Positions 1 to 4,924 are shown, counted from the first letter of the stretch. The stretch: 8,530 nt of DNA from Alphaproteobacteria bacterium (GCA_005883115.1 VAZQ01000051.1:1-8530); one strand, 5' to 3'. Notes: a model not told the origin generated them from the letters alone. Numbers and translations are program-made.

Positions 1-99
1 CTGATCACGCCGATTGCGATGGAGGAGAAGCAGCGGTTTGCCATCCGCGAGGGCGGCAAAACCGTCGGCGCCGGCGTCGTGGTCACGATCACTGAGTGA
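1..99 (+). CDS. tuf: Elongation factor Tu, C-terminal end (partial)
   Basis: Only the last 32 codons and the TGA stop (97-99) are present; the gene begins before the window. The reading contains RFAIREGGKTVGAGVVV, the highly conserved end of beta-barrel domain 3 of EF-Tu, the GTPase that delivers aminoacyl-tRNA to the ribosome in the cytoplasm. The final residues VVVTITE differ slightly from the more usual endings of this protein but are still compatible with it. The position directly before tRNA-Trp and secE is the common arrangement in alphaproteobacteria. It could be one of two tuf copies, which this window cannot decide. Confidence 0.95.
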   Translation: MITPIAMEEKQRFAIREGGKTVGAGVVVTITE

Positions 100-176
100 G
101 GGCGAAAGACGGGGGCGAGCGGCTGCCGTGCCTCTTGCGCCTTGCAATGCCGCGCCTGTTCATGCATTTACAACCC

Positions 177-201
177 GCGGCGGGCCTTTTGGAGCCGCCG
201 C
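177..201 (+). other. Stem-loop between tuf and tRNA-Trp
   Basis: A perfect 7-bp GC-only stem, GCGGCGG (177-183) with CCGCCGC (195-201), closes an 11-base loop, 12 bases before the tRNA. No T-run follows, so it is not a standard intrinsic terminator. It could be the 3' end structure of the tuf mRNA or a processing element separating the tuf message from the tRNA. The stem is seen directly; the role is inference. Confidence 0.45.
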
Positions 202-213
202 AAGCGCTTCCGG

Positions 214-289
214 AGGAGTGTAGCTCAATGGCTAGAGCACCGGTCTCCAAAACCGGGGGTTGGGGGTTCGAGTCCCTCCACTCCTGCCA
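214..289 (+). tRNA. tRNA-Trp (anticodon CCA)
   Basis: A full 76-base cloverleaf can be folded. The 7-bp acceptor stem is AGGAGTG (214-220) with CACTCCT (279-285). The D stem is GCTC (223-226) with GAGC (235-238). The anticodon stem is CCGGT (240-244) with ACCGG (252-256), and the loop CTCCAAA carries anticodon CCA at 247-249. The T arm has the TTCGAGT loop (267-273) and one G-T pair in its stem. G286 is the discriminator base, as usual for tRNA-Trp, and the 3' CCA is encoded at 287-289. The tRNA decodes UGG. It lies between tuf and secE, so it is probably processed from a transcript running into secE-nusG. Confidence 0.97.
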
Positions 290-369
290 GGCGTAGTCCG
301 GCTCGGCCAGCAAAGTCTAACAGCGCAATAGGTTGCGACCGCCCGCCCGACATGGCGGCAGATAGGCAT

Positions 370-567
370 ATGGCGAAGATCAGCCCGTTTAAATTCTTGC
401 AGGAGGTGCGCGTCGAGGCGCAGAAGGTCACGTGGCCGAGCCGGCGCGAAACCGCCGTCACCACAGCGATGGTCTTCGTCATGGTAGCCGTCGCTGCCGT
501 CTTCTTTCTGTTAGCTGATCAGGTCATGCGCACGTTCGTCACTCTCATTCTCGGCATCGGCGGGTGA
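370..567 (+). CDS. secE: Preprotein translocase subunit SecE
   Basis: The 65-residue protein is the small essential inner-membrane subunit of the SecYEG channel, where it clamps SecY. The N-terminal half has the family's amphipathic segment, including FLQEVRVEAQKVTWPSRRET (about residues 9-28) with the conserved KVTWPSR motif. One hydrophobic span follows, from about residue 29 to 50. It is the short, single-span form, without the two extra N-terminal helices of the enterobacterial protein. I chose the ATG at 370 because MAKISPFKFLQEV matches rhizobial SecE starts; an in-frame ATG at 352 would add six residues, and neither has a strong ribosome binding site. nusG follows after 13 bases, the usual pairing, so the two are cotranscribed. 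Confidence 0.93.
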   Translation: MAKISPFKFLQEVRVEAQKVTWPSRRETAVTTAMVFVMVAVAAVFFLLADQVMRTFVTLILGIGG

Positions 568-580
568 AGGAGCCGGTTGA

Positions 581-1114
581 ATGTCCGACAAGCACTGGTA
601 CATCATCCAGGCCTATTCGAATTTCGAGCGCAAGGTTGCGGATTCGATTCGCGAGCAGGCCAAGCAGCGTCACCTCGAGCATTTGTTTGACGAGGTGATG
701 GTGCCCACGGAGAAGGTCGTGGAGGTGCGTCGCGGTCAGAAGGTCGACGCCGAGCGCAAGTTCTTTCCCGGCTACGTGCTGGTGAAGATGGATCTCACCG
801 ACGAAGCCTATCACCTCATCAAAAACACGCCGAAGGTCACGGGATTTCTCGGGGCCGACAACAAGCCGAAGCCGATCTCGGACGCCGAGGCTGCTCGCAT
901 CATGCACCAAGTGCAGGAGGGCATCGAGCGGCCAAAACCGTCGGTCTCTTTCGAGGTGGGCGAGCAGGTGCGCGTGTCCGAAGGACCATTCGCCTCCTTC
1001 AACGGCTTGGTGGAAGAAGTGGATGAGGGGCGCTCGCGGCTCAAGGTTGCGGTCTCCATCTTTGGCCGGCCGACGCGCGTGGAGCTTGAGATGGGACAAG
1101 TGGAGAAACTGTAG
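581..1114 (+). CDS. nusG: Transcription termination/antitermination factor NusG
   Basis: The 177-residue length is normal for the family. The N-terminal NGN domain starts KHWYIIQAYSNFERKVADSI and holds the signature FFPGYVLVKM at residues 61-70, part of the surface that contacts RNA polymerase. The C-terminal KOW domain (about 123-177) reads VGEQVRVSEGPFASFNGLVE and then the conserved IFGRPTRVEL; in the family this domain binds Rho or ribosomal protein S10. NusG keeps polymerase processive and couples transcription to translation or to Rho. The ATG is preceded by AAGGAG (567-572) with an 8-base spacer; this site overlaps the secE stop codon, so the two genes are tightly coupled. Confidence 0.97.
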   Translation: MSDKHWYIIQAYSNFERKVADSIREQAKQRHLEHLFDEVMVPTEKVVEVRRGQKVDAERKFFPGYVLVKMDLTDEAYHLIKNTPKVTGFLGADNKPKPISDAEAARIMHQVQEGIERPKPSVSFEVGEQVRVSEGPFASFNGLVEEVDEGRSRLKVAVSIFGRPTRVELEMGQVEKL

Positions 1115-1198
1115 AGGACAGACGACACCACTACGGACGAATGACCGACGGTCGAATTGCTTTGTCTCTCGTCCCGTCATCTGCCATCCATCTACCGA

Positions 1199-1243
1199 CG
1201 TGGGAGGGGACGGCGGCCGCCAACCGCCCAGATCCGCACCACG
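1199..1243 (+). promoter_or_regulatory. Candidate ribosomal protein L1 autoregulatory site in the rplK leader
   Basis: The spacer before rplK contains CGTGG (1199-1203), complementary to CCACG (1239-1243). An inner hairpin GGCGG (1212-1216)/CCGCC (1224-1228) is separated from this outer helix by an asymmetric loop containing GAGG. The string GTGGGAGG on the 5' side and ACCAC on the 3' side match the L1-binding helix 76/77 region of 23S rRNA as I recall it. It is established in E. coli that free L1 represses the rplK-rplA message by binding a leader structure that mimics its rRNA site. A second small hairpin, GGCCG (1254-1258)/CGGCC (1263-1267), sits between this element and the rplK ribosome binding site. 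The pairing is seen; L1 binding is inferred. Confidence 0.62.
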
Positions 1244-1285
1244 ATCCTGAACCGGCCGCTCGCGGCCAACGACAGGAGTTAAGTC

Positions 1286-1714
1286 ATGGCGAAGAAAATA
1301 ACCGGCTACATCAAATTGCAGGTGCCGGCAGGGTCCGCCAATCCGTCGCCCCCGATCGGCCCGGCGCTCGGTCAGCGCGGTCTCAACATCATGGAGTTCT
1401 GCAAGCAGTTCAACGCGCAGACACAGAAGATGGAGAAGGGCTCGCCGATCCCGGTCGTGATCACGGTTTATCAGGACCGCTCATTCTCGTTCGAGATGCG
1501 CACACCGCCCGTATCCTACTTCATCAAAAAAGCGGCAAAGCTCGAGAGCGGATCGAAGACGCCGGGCCGCGAGCGGGCGGGCACCGTGACCAAGGCGCAG
1601 GTGCGTGAGATCGCCGAGCAAAAGATGAAGGATTTGAACTGCGACACCGTCGAGGCGGCGATGCGTATGGTGGAAGGCTCCGCCCGCTCGATGGGCATCG
1701 AGGTCGCGGGGTAG
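1286..1714 (+). CDS. rplK: 50S ribosomal protein L11
   Basis: The 142-residue protein is full length for the family. The N-terminal domain (about 1-70) carries the conserved proline-rich stretch PPIGPALGQRGLNIMEFCK (22-40), the part that contacts thiostrepton, release factors and the stringent factor RelA in characterised L11 proteins. The C-terminal domain (about 77-142), which binds the GTPase-associated region of 23S rRNA, ends in the signature GSARSMGIEV (131-140). The start is set by AGGAG at 1274-1278 with a 7-base spacer. A 171-base spacer separates it from nusG and holds the candidate L1 site. rplA begins 5 bases after its stop, so the two are an operon pair and probably translationally coupled. 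Confidence 0.98.
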   Translation: MAKKITGYIKLQVPAGSANPSPPIGPALGQRGLNIMEFCKQFNAQTQKMEKGSPIPVVITVYQDRSFSFEMRTPPVSYFIKKAAKLESGSKTPGRERAGTVTKAQVREIAEQKMKDLNCDTVEAAMRMVEGSARSMGIEVAG

Positions 1715-1719
1715 GCGCC

Positions 1720-2418
1720 ATGGCCCAGCTCGGAAAACGCACCACTGCCATCCGCCAAGGCGTCGACCGCACCAAGCTTTATCCGCTGGATGAGGCGGTG
1801 AAGATGGTCAAAGAGCGCGCCAAGGCGAAGTTCGACGAGACAATCGAGATCGCGATGAATCTTGGAGTCGACCCGCGCCACGCCGATCAGATGGTGCGCG
1901 GCATCGTAAACCTGCCGAACGGCTCGGGCCGCAGCGTCCGCGTGGCTGTATTCGCGCGTGGCGCCAAGGCCGATGAGGCCAAAGCCGCCGGCGCCGACGT
2001 GGTCGGCGCCGAGGATCTGGTCGAAAAAGTGCAGGGCGGCAACATCGATTTCGATCGCTGCGTCGCCACGCCCGACTTGATGCCGCTGGTCGGCCGGCTC
2101 GGCAAAGTTTTGGGCCCGCGCGGGATGATGCCGAACCCCAAGGTCGGCACCGTTACGATGGACGTGACCAGCGCGGTGAAGGGCGCCAAGGGCGGCTCGG
2201 TCGAGTTTCGAGTGGAGAAGGCCGGTATCGTCCAAGCGGGCGTCGGCAAGGCGTCGTTCCCGGCGGACCATCTGGTGCAGAACATCAAAGCGTTCGCCGA
2301 CGCGGTGCAGAAAGCGCGCCCCGCGGGTGCCAAGGGAACCTTCATCAGCCGGGTCGCGATCTCTTCAACGATGGGGCCGGGGGTGAAGGTCGAGCCCGCC
2401 TCATTATTTGGGCAATAA
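1720..2418 (+). CDS. rplA: 50S ribosomal protein L1
   Basis: The 232-residue length is typical. L1 forms the mobile stalk near the ribosomal E site and helps release deacylated tRNA; free L1 is also the translational repressor of its own operon in well-studied bacteria. Family marks include LGPRGMMPNPKVGTV at residues 131-145, KGGSVEFRVEKAG at about 157-169, and the C-terminal STMGPGVKV (216-224). The region before the ATG has no good Shine-Dalgarno sequence, and the gap from the rplK stop (1712-1714) is only 5 bases. Both suggest that translation depends on ribosomes finishing rplK, which would let one L1 site upstream of rplK control both genes. It is the last plus-strand gene before the interruption. 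Confidence 0.98.
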   Translation: MAQLGKRTTAIRQGVDRTKLYPLDEAVKMVKERAKAKFDETIEIAMNLGVDPRHADQMVRGIVNLPNGSGRSVRVAVFARGAKADEAKAAGADVVGAEDLVEKVQGGNIDFDRCVATPDLMPLVGRLGKVLGPRGMMPNPKVGTVTMDVTSAVKGAKGGSVEFRVEKAGIVQAGVGKASFPADHLVQNIKAFADAVQKARPAGAKGTFISRVAISSTMGPGVKVEPASLFGQ

Positions 2419-2423
2419 AGCAA

Positions 2424-2444
2424 GCGGGAGCTTCGTGCTCCCGC
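2424..2444. terminator. Shared hairpin between convergent rplA and the methyltransferase gene
   Basis: A perfect 8-bp stem, GCGGGAGC (2424-2431) with GCTCCCGC (2437-2444), has a TTCGT loop. It lies 6 bases after the rplA stop and 7 bases before the convergent minus-strand stop (2451-2453). Downstream on the plus strand there is only ATTACG. On the minus strand the stem is followed by TTGCTTTATTG, a weak T-rich tail. It is best read as a bidirectional transcript end, more convincing for the minus strand. Confidence 0.7.
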
Positions 2445-2450
2445 ATTACG

Positions 2451-3650
2451 CTACGCGGCGGAGCGCCGGCCCCAGAGTTCGTCTGTTGCGATCCTTGCGC
2501 CTTCGGCGAGCGACTTGAGCTTTGCCCACATGATGGTGGGATGGACGCGTTGCGCGAACGGGCTTTGCGCAAATCCGCAATCGGTGCCGCCCATGACGTT
2601 CTCGCGCCCGACGATCTTGGCCAGCCGCACGATCCGCTGCGCCACCAGCTCGGGATGCTCGACGATGTTGGTCGCGTGGCTGATAACGCCCGGGATGAGC
2701 ACCTTGCCGGCAGGTAGCTTGACCGAGCGCCAGACCACCCATTCGTGCTCGTGGCGCGGATTGGCAGCCTCGAACTGATAAGCGCCGACATTCACCTGCA
2801 GCATCAGATCGACGATGTCCTTCATGGGCACGTCGAAGGCGTGCGGTCCGTTCCAGCTGCCCCAGCAGATATGATAACGCGAGCGCTCCGGCGGGATGCC
2901 TTTGAGCGCATGATTGAGCGCGTCGATGCGCAGTTGCGCCCACTCGCGGTACTGGGCGTGCGTCATCGGTGGCACTATTTTTTCGTGCATGTAGGGCAGG
3001 AACGCGTCGTCGACCTGCACGTAGAGCCCTGCATCGACAACGGCCTTGTATTCTTGGTGCAGGCAGTCGGCGAGCGCCCACAACAGGCTCTTCTCGTCCG
3101 GATAATATTCGTTCTTGGCGTTCGGCAGCGCGCTGGCCGGCGCGACGACCGGCAGGAAGGCGCCGGCGACGTCGGTTTTAGCTACAGCTGCTTTGAGGTT
3201 GGCGATGTCGCGCTTGACTTGCGCGTCCGAATAAGTGAGCGCCCCGGTGACCACGAACCGAGAGCCCAGCCGCTTGTTCAATCCCGATATCCGGTCGTAT
3301 TCCGCGTAGAATTCGGGGAAGGCGACGCGGTCCTGCCCGCCACCTACCGCCGCCATGGGATCTTTGGCCTCTTCCGGGGTCAGCGGCCGGGTCGCGAGGC
3401 CGGTGAGCCGGTCATGGATGTAGAAGGCCCAGTTGCGGCCCTTGCTGAACTCGCCGTCGCTGACGATGTCGATGCCCGCGTCGGCCTGCTGGCGCACGAC
3501 GGTCTCGATCGATTCCTTGAGACAATTCTGGTACGCGCTTTGGTCGTATGGCTCGCGATCCTCGATCTTGTGCAGGAACTCGACGAGCTGCGGCGGCCGC
3601 ACCAGGCTGCCAACATGGGTTGCGAGGATGCGATTGGCTGACGAGGCCAT
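2451..3650 (-). CDS. Stand-alone MetE C-terminal-type (cobalamin-independent methionine synthase II family) methyltransferase
   Basis: The 399-residue protein covers one TIM-barrel of the UROD/MetE superfamily, about half the length of full MetE (about 750 residues), and lacks the N-terminal MetE domain. The zinc-ligand pattern of methionine synthase is complete: H260 and C262 in YHICWGSW, E294 in YQFEAANPRH, and C358 in GGTDCGF. Other family marks are THVGSLVRP near the start, the SDGEFSK segment (64-70) and VQVDDAF (211-217). In this family zinc activates a thiol such as homocysteine for methylation. The methyl donor is uncertain because the N-terminal half, which helps bind polyglutamyl-folate, is absent; archaeal and other core-MetE proteins use corrinoid proteins. 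The ATG at 3650 has a strong ribosome binding site; an upstream in-frame ATG at 3713 lacks one. It runs opposite to the ribosomal genes, so a house-keeping link is unlikely. Confidence 0.88.
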   Translation of the reverse strand: MASSANRILATHVGSLVRPPQLVEFLHKIEDREPYDQSAYQNCLKESIETVVRQQADAGIDIVSDGEFSKGRNWAFYIHDRLTGLATRPLTPEEAKDPMAAVGGGQDRVAFPEFYAEYDRISGLNKRLGSRFVVTGALTYSDAQVKRDIANLKAAVAKTDVAGAFLPVVAPASALPNAKNEYYPDEKSLLWALADCLHQEYKAVVDAGLYVQVDDAFLPYMHEKIVPPMTHAQYREWAQLRIDALNHALKGIPPERSRYHICWGSWNGPHAFDVPMKDIVDLMLQVNVGAYQFEAANPRHEHEWVVWRSVKLPAGKVLIPGVISHATNIVEHPELVAQRIVRLAKIVGRENVMGGTDCGFAQSPFAQRVHPTIMWAKLKSLAEGARIATDELWGRRSAA

Positions 3651-3655
3651 GGTGC

Positions 3656-3663
3656 TTCCTCCC
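3656..3663 (-). promoter_or_regulatory. Ribosome binding site that fixes the methyltransferase start
   Basis: On the minus strand GGGAGGAA ends 5 bases before the ATG at 3650, with the GGAGG core 7 bases away. It is one of the strongest Shine-Dalgarno sequences in the window and favours the 399-residue product over the 420-residue one starting at 3713. Confidence 0.75.
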
Positions 3664-3719
3664 GTTCCGTTTCTCCGGTTTGTCTTATCACCTGCGCGGT
3701 CCCGACGCAGCATCGGTTG

Positions 3720-3762
3720 AACAGGCGCGTGAGTTCGCCTCGCATTCGCATCGGCGCCTGTT
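3720..3762. other. Stem-loop between the two minus-strand genes
   Basis: A perfect 9-bp inverted repeat, AACAGGCGC (3720-3728) with GCGCCTGTT (3754-3762), encloses a 25-base loop. It lies in the 175-base spacer after the exported-protein gene and 70 bases before the methyltransferase start. No T-run follows on the minus strand. It may be a transcript-end structure for the upstream gene, a leader element of the methyltransferase mRNA, or an operator. I see no convincing promoter in the spacer. Confidence 0.45.
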
Positions 3763-3825
3763 GTTCCGCAGCCCGCGGCAGCGTCGCCGAACCGAGGATC
3801 GTCAATTGTGCCGAGGTGATACGCG

Positions 3826-4350
3826 CTAATTAAGCGCGGCGTCGATCTTGTCGTAATATTTTTTCACGAGGTCGATGTTGCCGGGAAACTGAATGGGCTG
3901 CGCTGCCTTCAGCGCTTCGTTCAGCTCCTCCAGCATTTGTTTCTTTTCAGCCGCTGGGATTGTCCTGTTTGCGGTGACGTCCGCAATTTCCTGCTTGATC
4001 GCAGCCGCCGGTTCGGTGAAGGCCTTGGTCTTGGGATCGATGCCCGTCATCACCATGGTGATGTTCCCGAGCACTTCGTCATAGTCGTTGAAATCCTTGA
4101 ACCCGTGCTTCTTGGCGACGGCGTCGAGCTCGGCAAGAACTGCCGGGGGCAGCTCGTCGGTCGGCGGCGCCTGGATTTTGTCGAAGACCGTCGAGACATC
4201 CTTTTGTGCGGCAATGATGCCCTGCACCTGTTTGTCGGTCAGCTGGATTTGCCTTACCTCGGGGCGTGTCCCGATCTGCGCGCAGGCCGCGCCAGAGAAA
4301 TAGAGAAGCGACGCGGCCAGGAGCACCCCAACGCTCAGACGTTGTACCAT
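3826..4350 (-). CDS. Small exported protein of unknown function
   Basis: The 174-residue product begins with a clear Sec signal peptide: MVQR, a hydrophobic core VGVLLAASLLYF, then SGAACAQ. Cleavage is most likely after ACA at residue 24. C23 could suggest a lipoprotein, but GAAC is a poor lipobox, so a soluble periplasmic form is more likely. The mature part is about 150 residues, rich in Ala, Lys, Asp and Glu, and looks mainly helical, with segments such as LAELDAVAKKHGFKDF (72-87) and EKKQMLEELNEALKAA (135-150), then a C-terminal LVKKYYDKIDAALN. I recall similar uncharacterised proteins in Bradyrhizobium-like bacteria but cannot name a family. The ATG follows a run of six G's that may serve as a weak ribosome binding site. 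It reads away from rplJ and precedes the methyltransferase on the same strand. Confidence 0.82.
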   Translation of the reverse strand: MVQRLSVGVLLAASLLYFSGAACAQIGTRPEVRQIQLTDKQVQGIIAAQKDVSTVFDKIQAPPTDELPPAVLAELDAVAKKHGFKDFNDYDEVLGNITMVMTGIDPKTKAFTEPAAAIKQEIADVTANRTIPAAEKKQMLEELNEALKAAQPIQFPGNIDLVKKYYDKIDAALN

Positions 4351-4415
4351 CCGCTAGCCCCCCGTCTTGGCTGTCGTACAAGTCCCGATGTCGTTCTCCT
4401 AGCGGGCGGCAATGA

Positions 4416-4454
4416 CCAAATTTGGACCTACGGCGGCCGCGCAAAAATCGCGGC
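4416..4454. promoter_or_regulatory. Palindrome and hairpin in the divergent promoter zone
   Basis: CCAAATTTGG (4416-4425) is a perfect 10-bp palindrome. Just after it GCCGCG (4436-4441) and CGCGGC (4449-4454) form a 6-bp stem with an AT-rich loop, ending 16 bases before the -35 box of the rplJ promoter. Either could bind a regulator of rplJ or of the exported-protein gene, but no known operator is recognised and sequences of this size also arise by chance. Confidence 0.25.
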
Positions 4455-4470
4455 ATTTGCGCGTTTCGTG

Positions 4471-4499
4471 CTTGGCAAACCCGCCAGAACGCTCTACAT
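4471..4499 (+). promoter_or_regulatory. Candidate sigma70-type promoter of rplJL-rpoB
   Basis: CTTGGC (4471-4476) and CTACAT (4494-4499) are separated by exactly 17 bases. They differ by one base each from CTTGAC and CTATAT, the pattern often seen for house-keeping promoters in rhizobia. Transcription would start near 4506. It is the best promoter match in the non-coding region, and an independent promoter is expected because the two minus-strand genes cut rplJ off from rplKA. Confidence 0.62.
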
Positions 4500-4651
4500 A
4501 GGGGTCAGGGCGTGCCGGCCCTGGTTTGTCGGCGCGCCTTTGCGCGCTTCAAGGAAAACATGCCGGTTGGGACTTATTCCTTTTGGGCATCCTGCGGGAT
4601 TTCTCTGAAAGGAGACCAAGCCGATCGCGAACTTTTCCCTGGCGCGTCTGT

Positions 4652-4675
4652 CACTTCCGGCAGTTTCCGGAAGTG
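4652..4675 (+). other. Perfect 9-bp hairpin directly before the L10 leader
   Basis: CACTTCCGG (4652-4660) pairs perfectly with CCGGAAGTG (4667-4675) around the loop CAGTTT. It ends at the base before the outer helix of the L10 leader fold, so the two helices could stack end to end. No T-run follows, so termination is not suggested. Confidence 0.6.
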
Positions 4676-4735
4676 CGTCCTGTCCGAGACTGCAGGTGCC
4701 GTTTCGCGGCTTGATGTCAGTCACCTGCACAGACG
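4676..4735 (+). promoter_or_regulatory. L10 leader (autogenous control of rplJL)
   Basis: The fold has an outer helix CGT (4676-4678)/ACG (4733-4735), a bulged C, CTGT (4680-4683)/ACAG (4729-4732), the one-sided bulge CCGAGACT (4684-4691) and an inner helix GCAGGTG (4692-4698)/CACCTGC (4722-4728). A small CCG/CGG hairpin sits in the apical part. The strings TGTCCGAGACTGCAGG and CCTGCACAGACGGG closely resemble the conserved core of bacterial L10 leaders, including CCTGCGTAGACGG of E. coli as I recall it. In that system the L10-(L12)4 complex binds this kinked RNA and represses translation of rplJ and rplL. The pairing is directly visible; control by L10 here is inferred from the family and from its place upstream of rplJ. 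Confidence 0.8.
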
Positions 4736-4741
4736 GGGGAG

Positions 4742-4815
4742 ACCGTTTTGGGGCCGAGAGCCCCGCGATCGGTTTGAACCTCGAGTTCCGAGTGCGGCGG
4801 ATGTTGCGCTCGAGG
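4742..4815 (+). other. Further stems in the rplJ leader
   Basis: Two nested helices, ACCG (4742-4745)/CGGT (4770-4773) and GGGGC (4750-4754)/GCCCC (4760-4764), form an extended hairpin with a TTTT/GCGAT internal loop. Then CCTCGAG (4779-4785) can pair with CTCGAGG (4809-4815). They lie between the L10 leader core and the tandem repeat. They may relay L10 binding to the ribosome binding site, or simply be GC-rich pairing. Confidence 0.4.
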
Positions 4816-4831
4816 GGCAGGATTTCGTGCA

Positions 4832-4877
4832 GCGTTAGGCCAGGACAGCGAGTCGCGTTAAGCCAGGACAGCGGGCC
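4832..4877 (+). repeat. 23-bp imperfect tandem repeat in the rplJ leader
   Basis: Two adjacent 23-base units, 4832-4854 and 4855-4877, match at 20 of 23 positions. Their first 19 bases (GCGTTARGCCAGGACAGCG) differ only once, and all three differences are transitions. The repeat ends about 33 bases before the rplJ ribosome binding site and lies wholly in the untranslated leader. It is probably a local duplication; whether it matters to regulation is unknown. Confidence 0.8.
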
Positions 4878-4924
4878 GTAACGGGGCGGCGCGTGCAAGG
4901 GTCGCCAACGGGAAAGAGTTTGCA

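Larger units (their letters stand above)
4351..4924 (+). other. Long non-coding region: divergent promoter zone and rplJ leader
   Basis: These 574 bases hold no convincing gene; open frames across them do not resemble any protein and conflict with the RNA structures. In order, I see a short palindrome and hairpin (4416-4454), a sigma70-type promoter (4471-4499), a 9-bp hairpin (4652-4675), the L10 leader fold (4676-4735), two more stems (4742-4815), a tandem repeat (4832-4877) and the rplJ ribosome binding site (around 4911-4918). From the inferred start point the rplJ leader would be about 420 bases long. I see nothing definite in 4510-4650. Confidence 0.75.

Noticed and set aside
142..369. 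Longer secE beginning at 142
   Set aside because: It would run in frame through the tRNA-Trp gene; the homologous part of SecE begins at about 370.
545..1180. Minus-strand open frame of 211 residues opposite nusG
   Set aside because: It is the antisense of a confirmed NusG gene and has no recognisable protein features.
2745..3641. A long plus-strand open frame (298 residues) opposite the methyltransferase
   Set aside because: It mirrors a conserved, well-recognised minus-strand gene; its translation has no recognisable family, and long antisense frames are normal in high-GC coding DNA.
3380..3805. Minus-strand open frame of 141 residues overlapping the methyltransferase start
   Set aside because: It reads the methyltransferase in another frame for most of its length and has Arg/Ser-rich shadow composition; no ribosome binding site supports it.
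3651..3825. SAM-type riboswitch before the methyltransferase
   Set aside because: I could not find the conserved SAM-II core or pseudoknot; only a simple inverted repeat is visible.
3822..3838. Inverted repeat CGCGCT/AGCGCG across the exported-protein stop codon as a terminator
   Set aside because: The stem is only 6 bp, overlaps the coding end and has no T-run on the minus strand.
4282..4284. Lipoprotein reading of the exported protein (Cys23)
   Set aside because: GAAC lacks the usual Leu/Val/Ile at -3 of a lipobox, while ACA followed by Gln is a good signal peptidase I site. Not excluded, only less likely.
4422..4838. Plus-strand open frame of 138 residues in the rplJ leader
   Set aside because: It runs across the candidate promoter and L10 leader structures, has no ribosome binding site or recognisable motif, and composition alone explains it.
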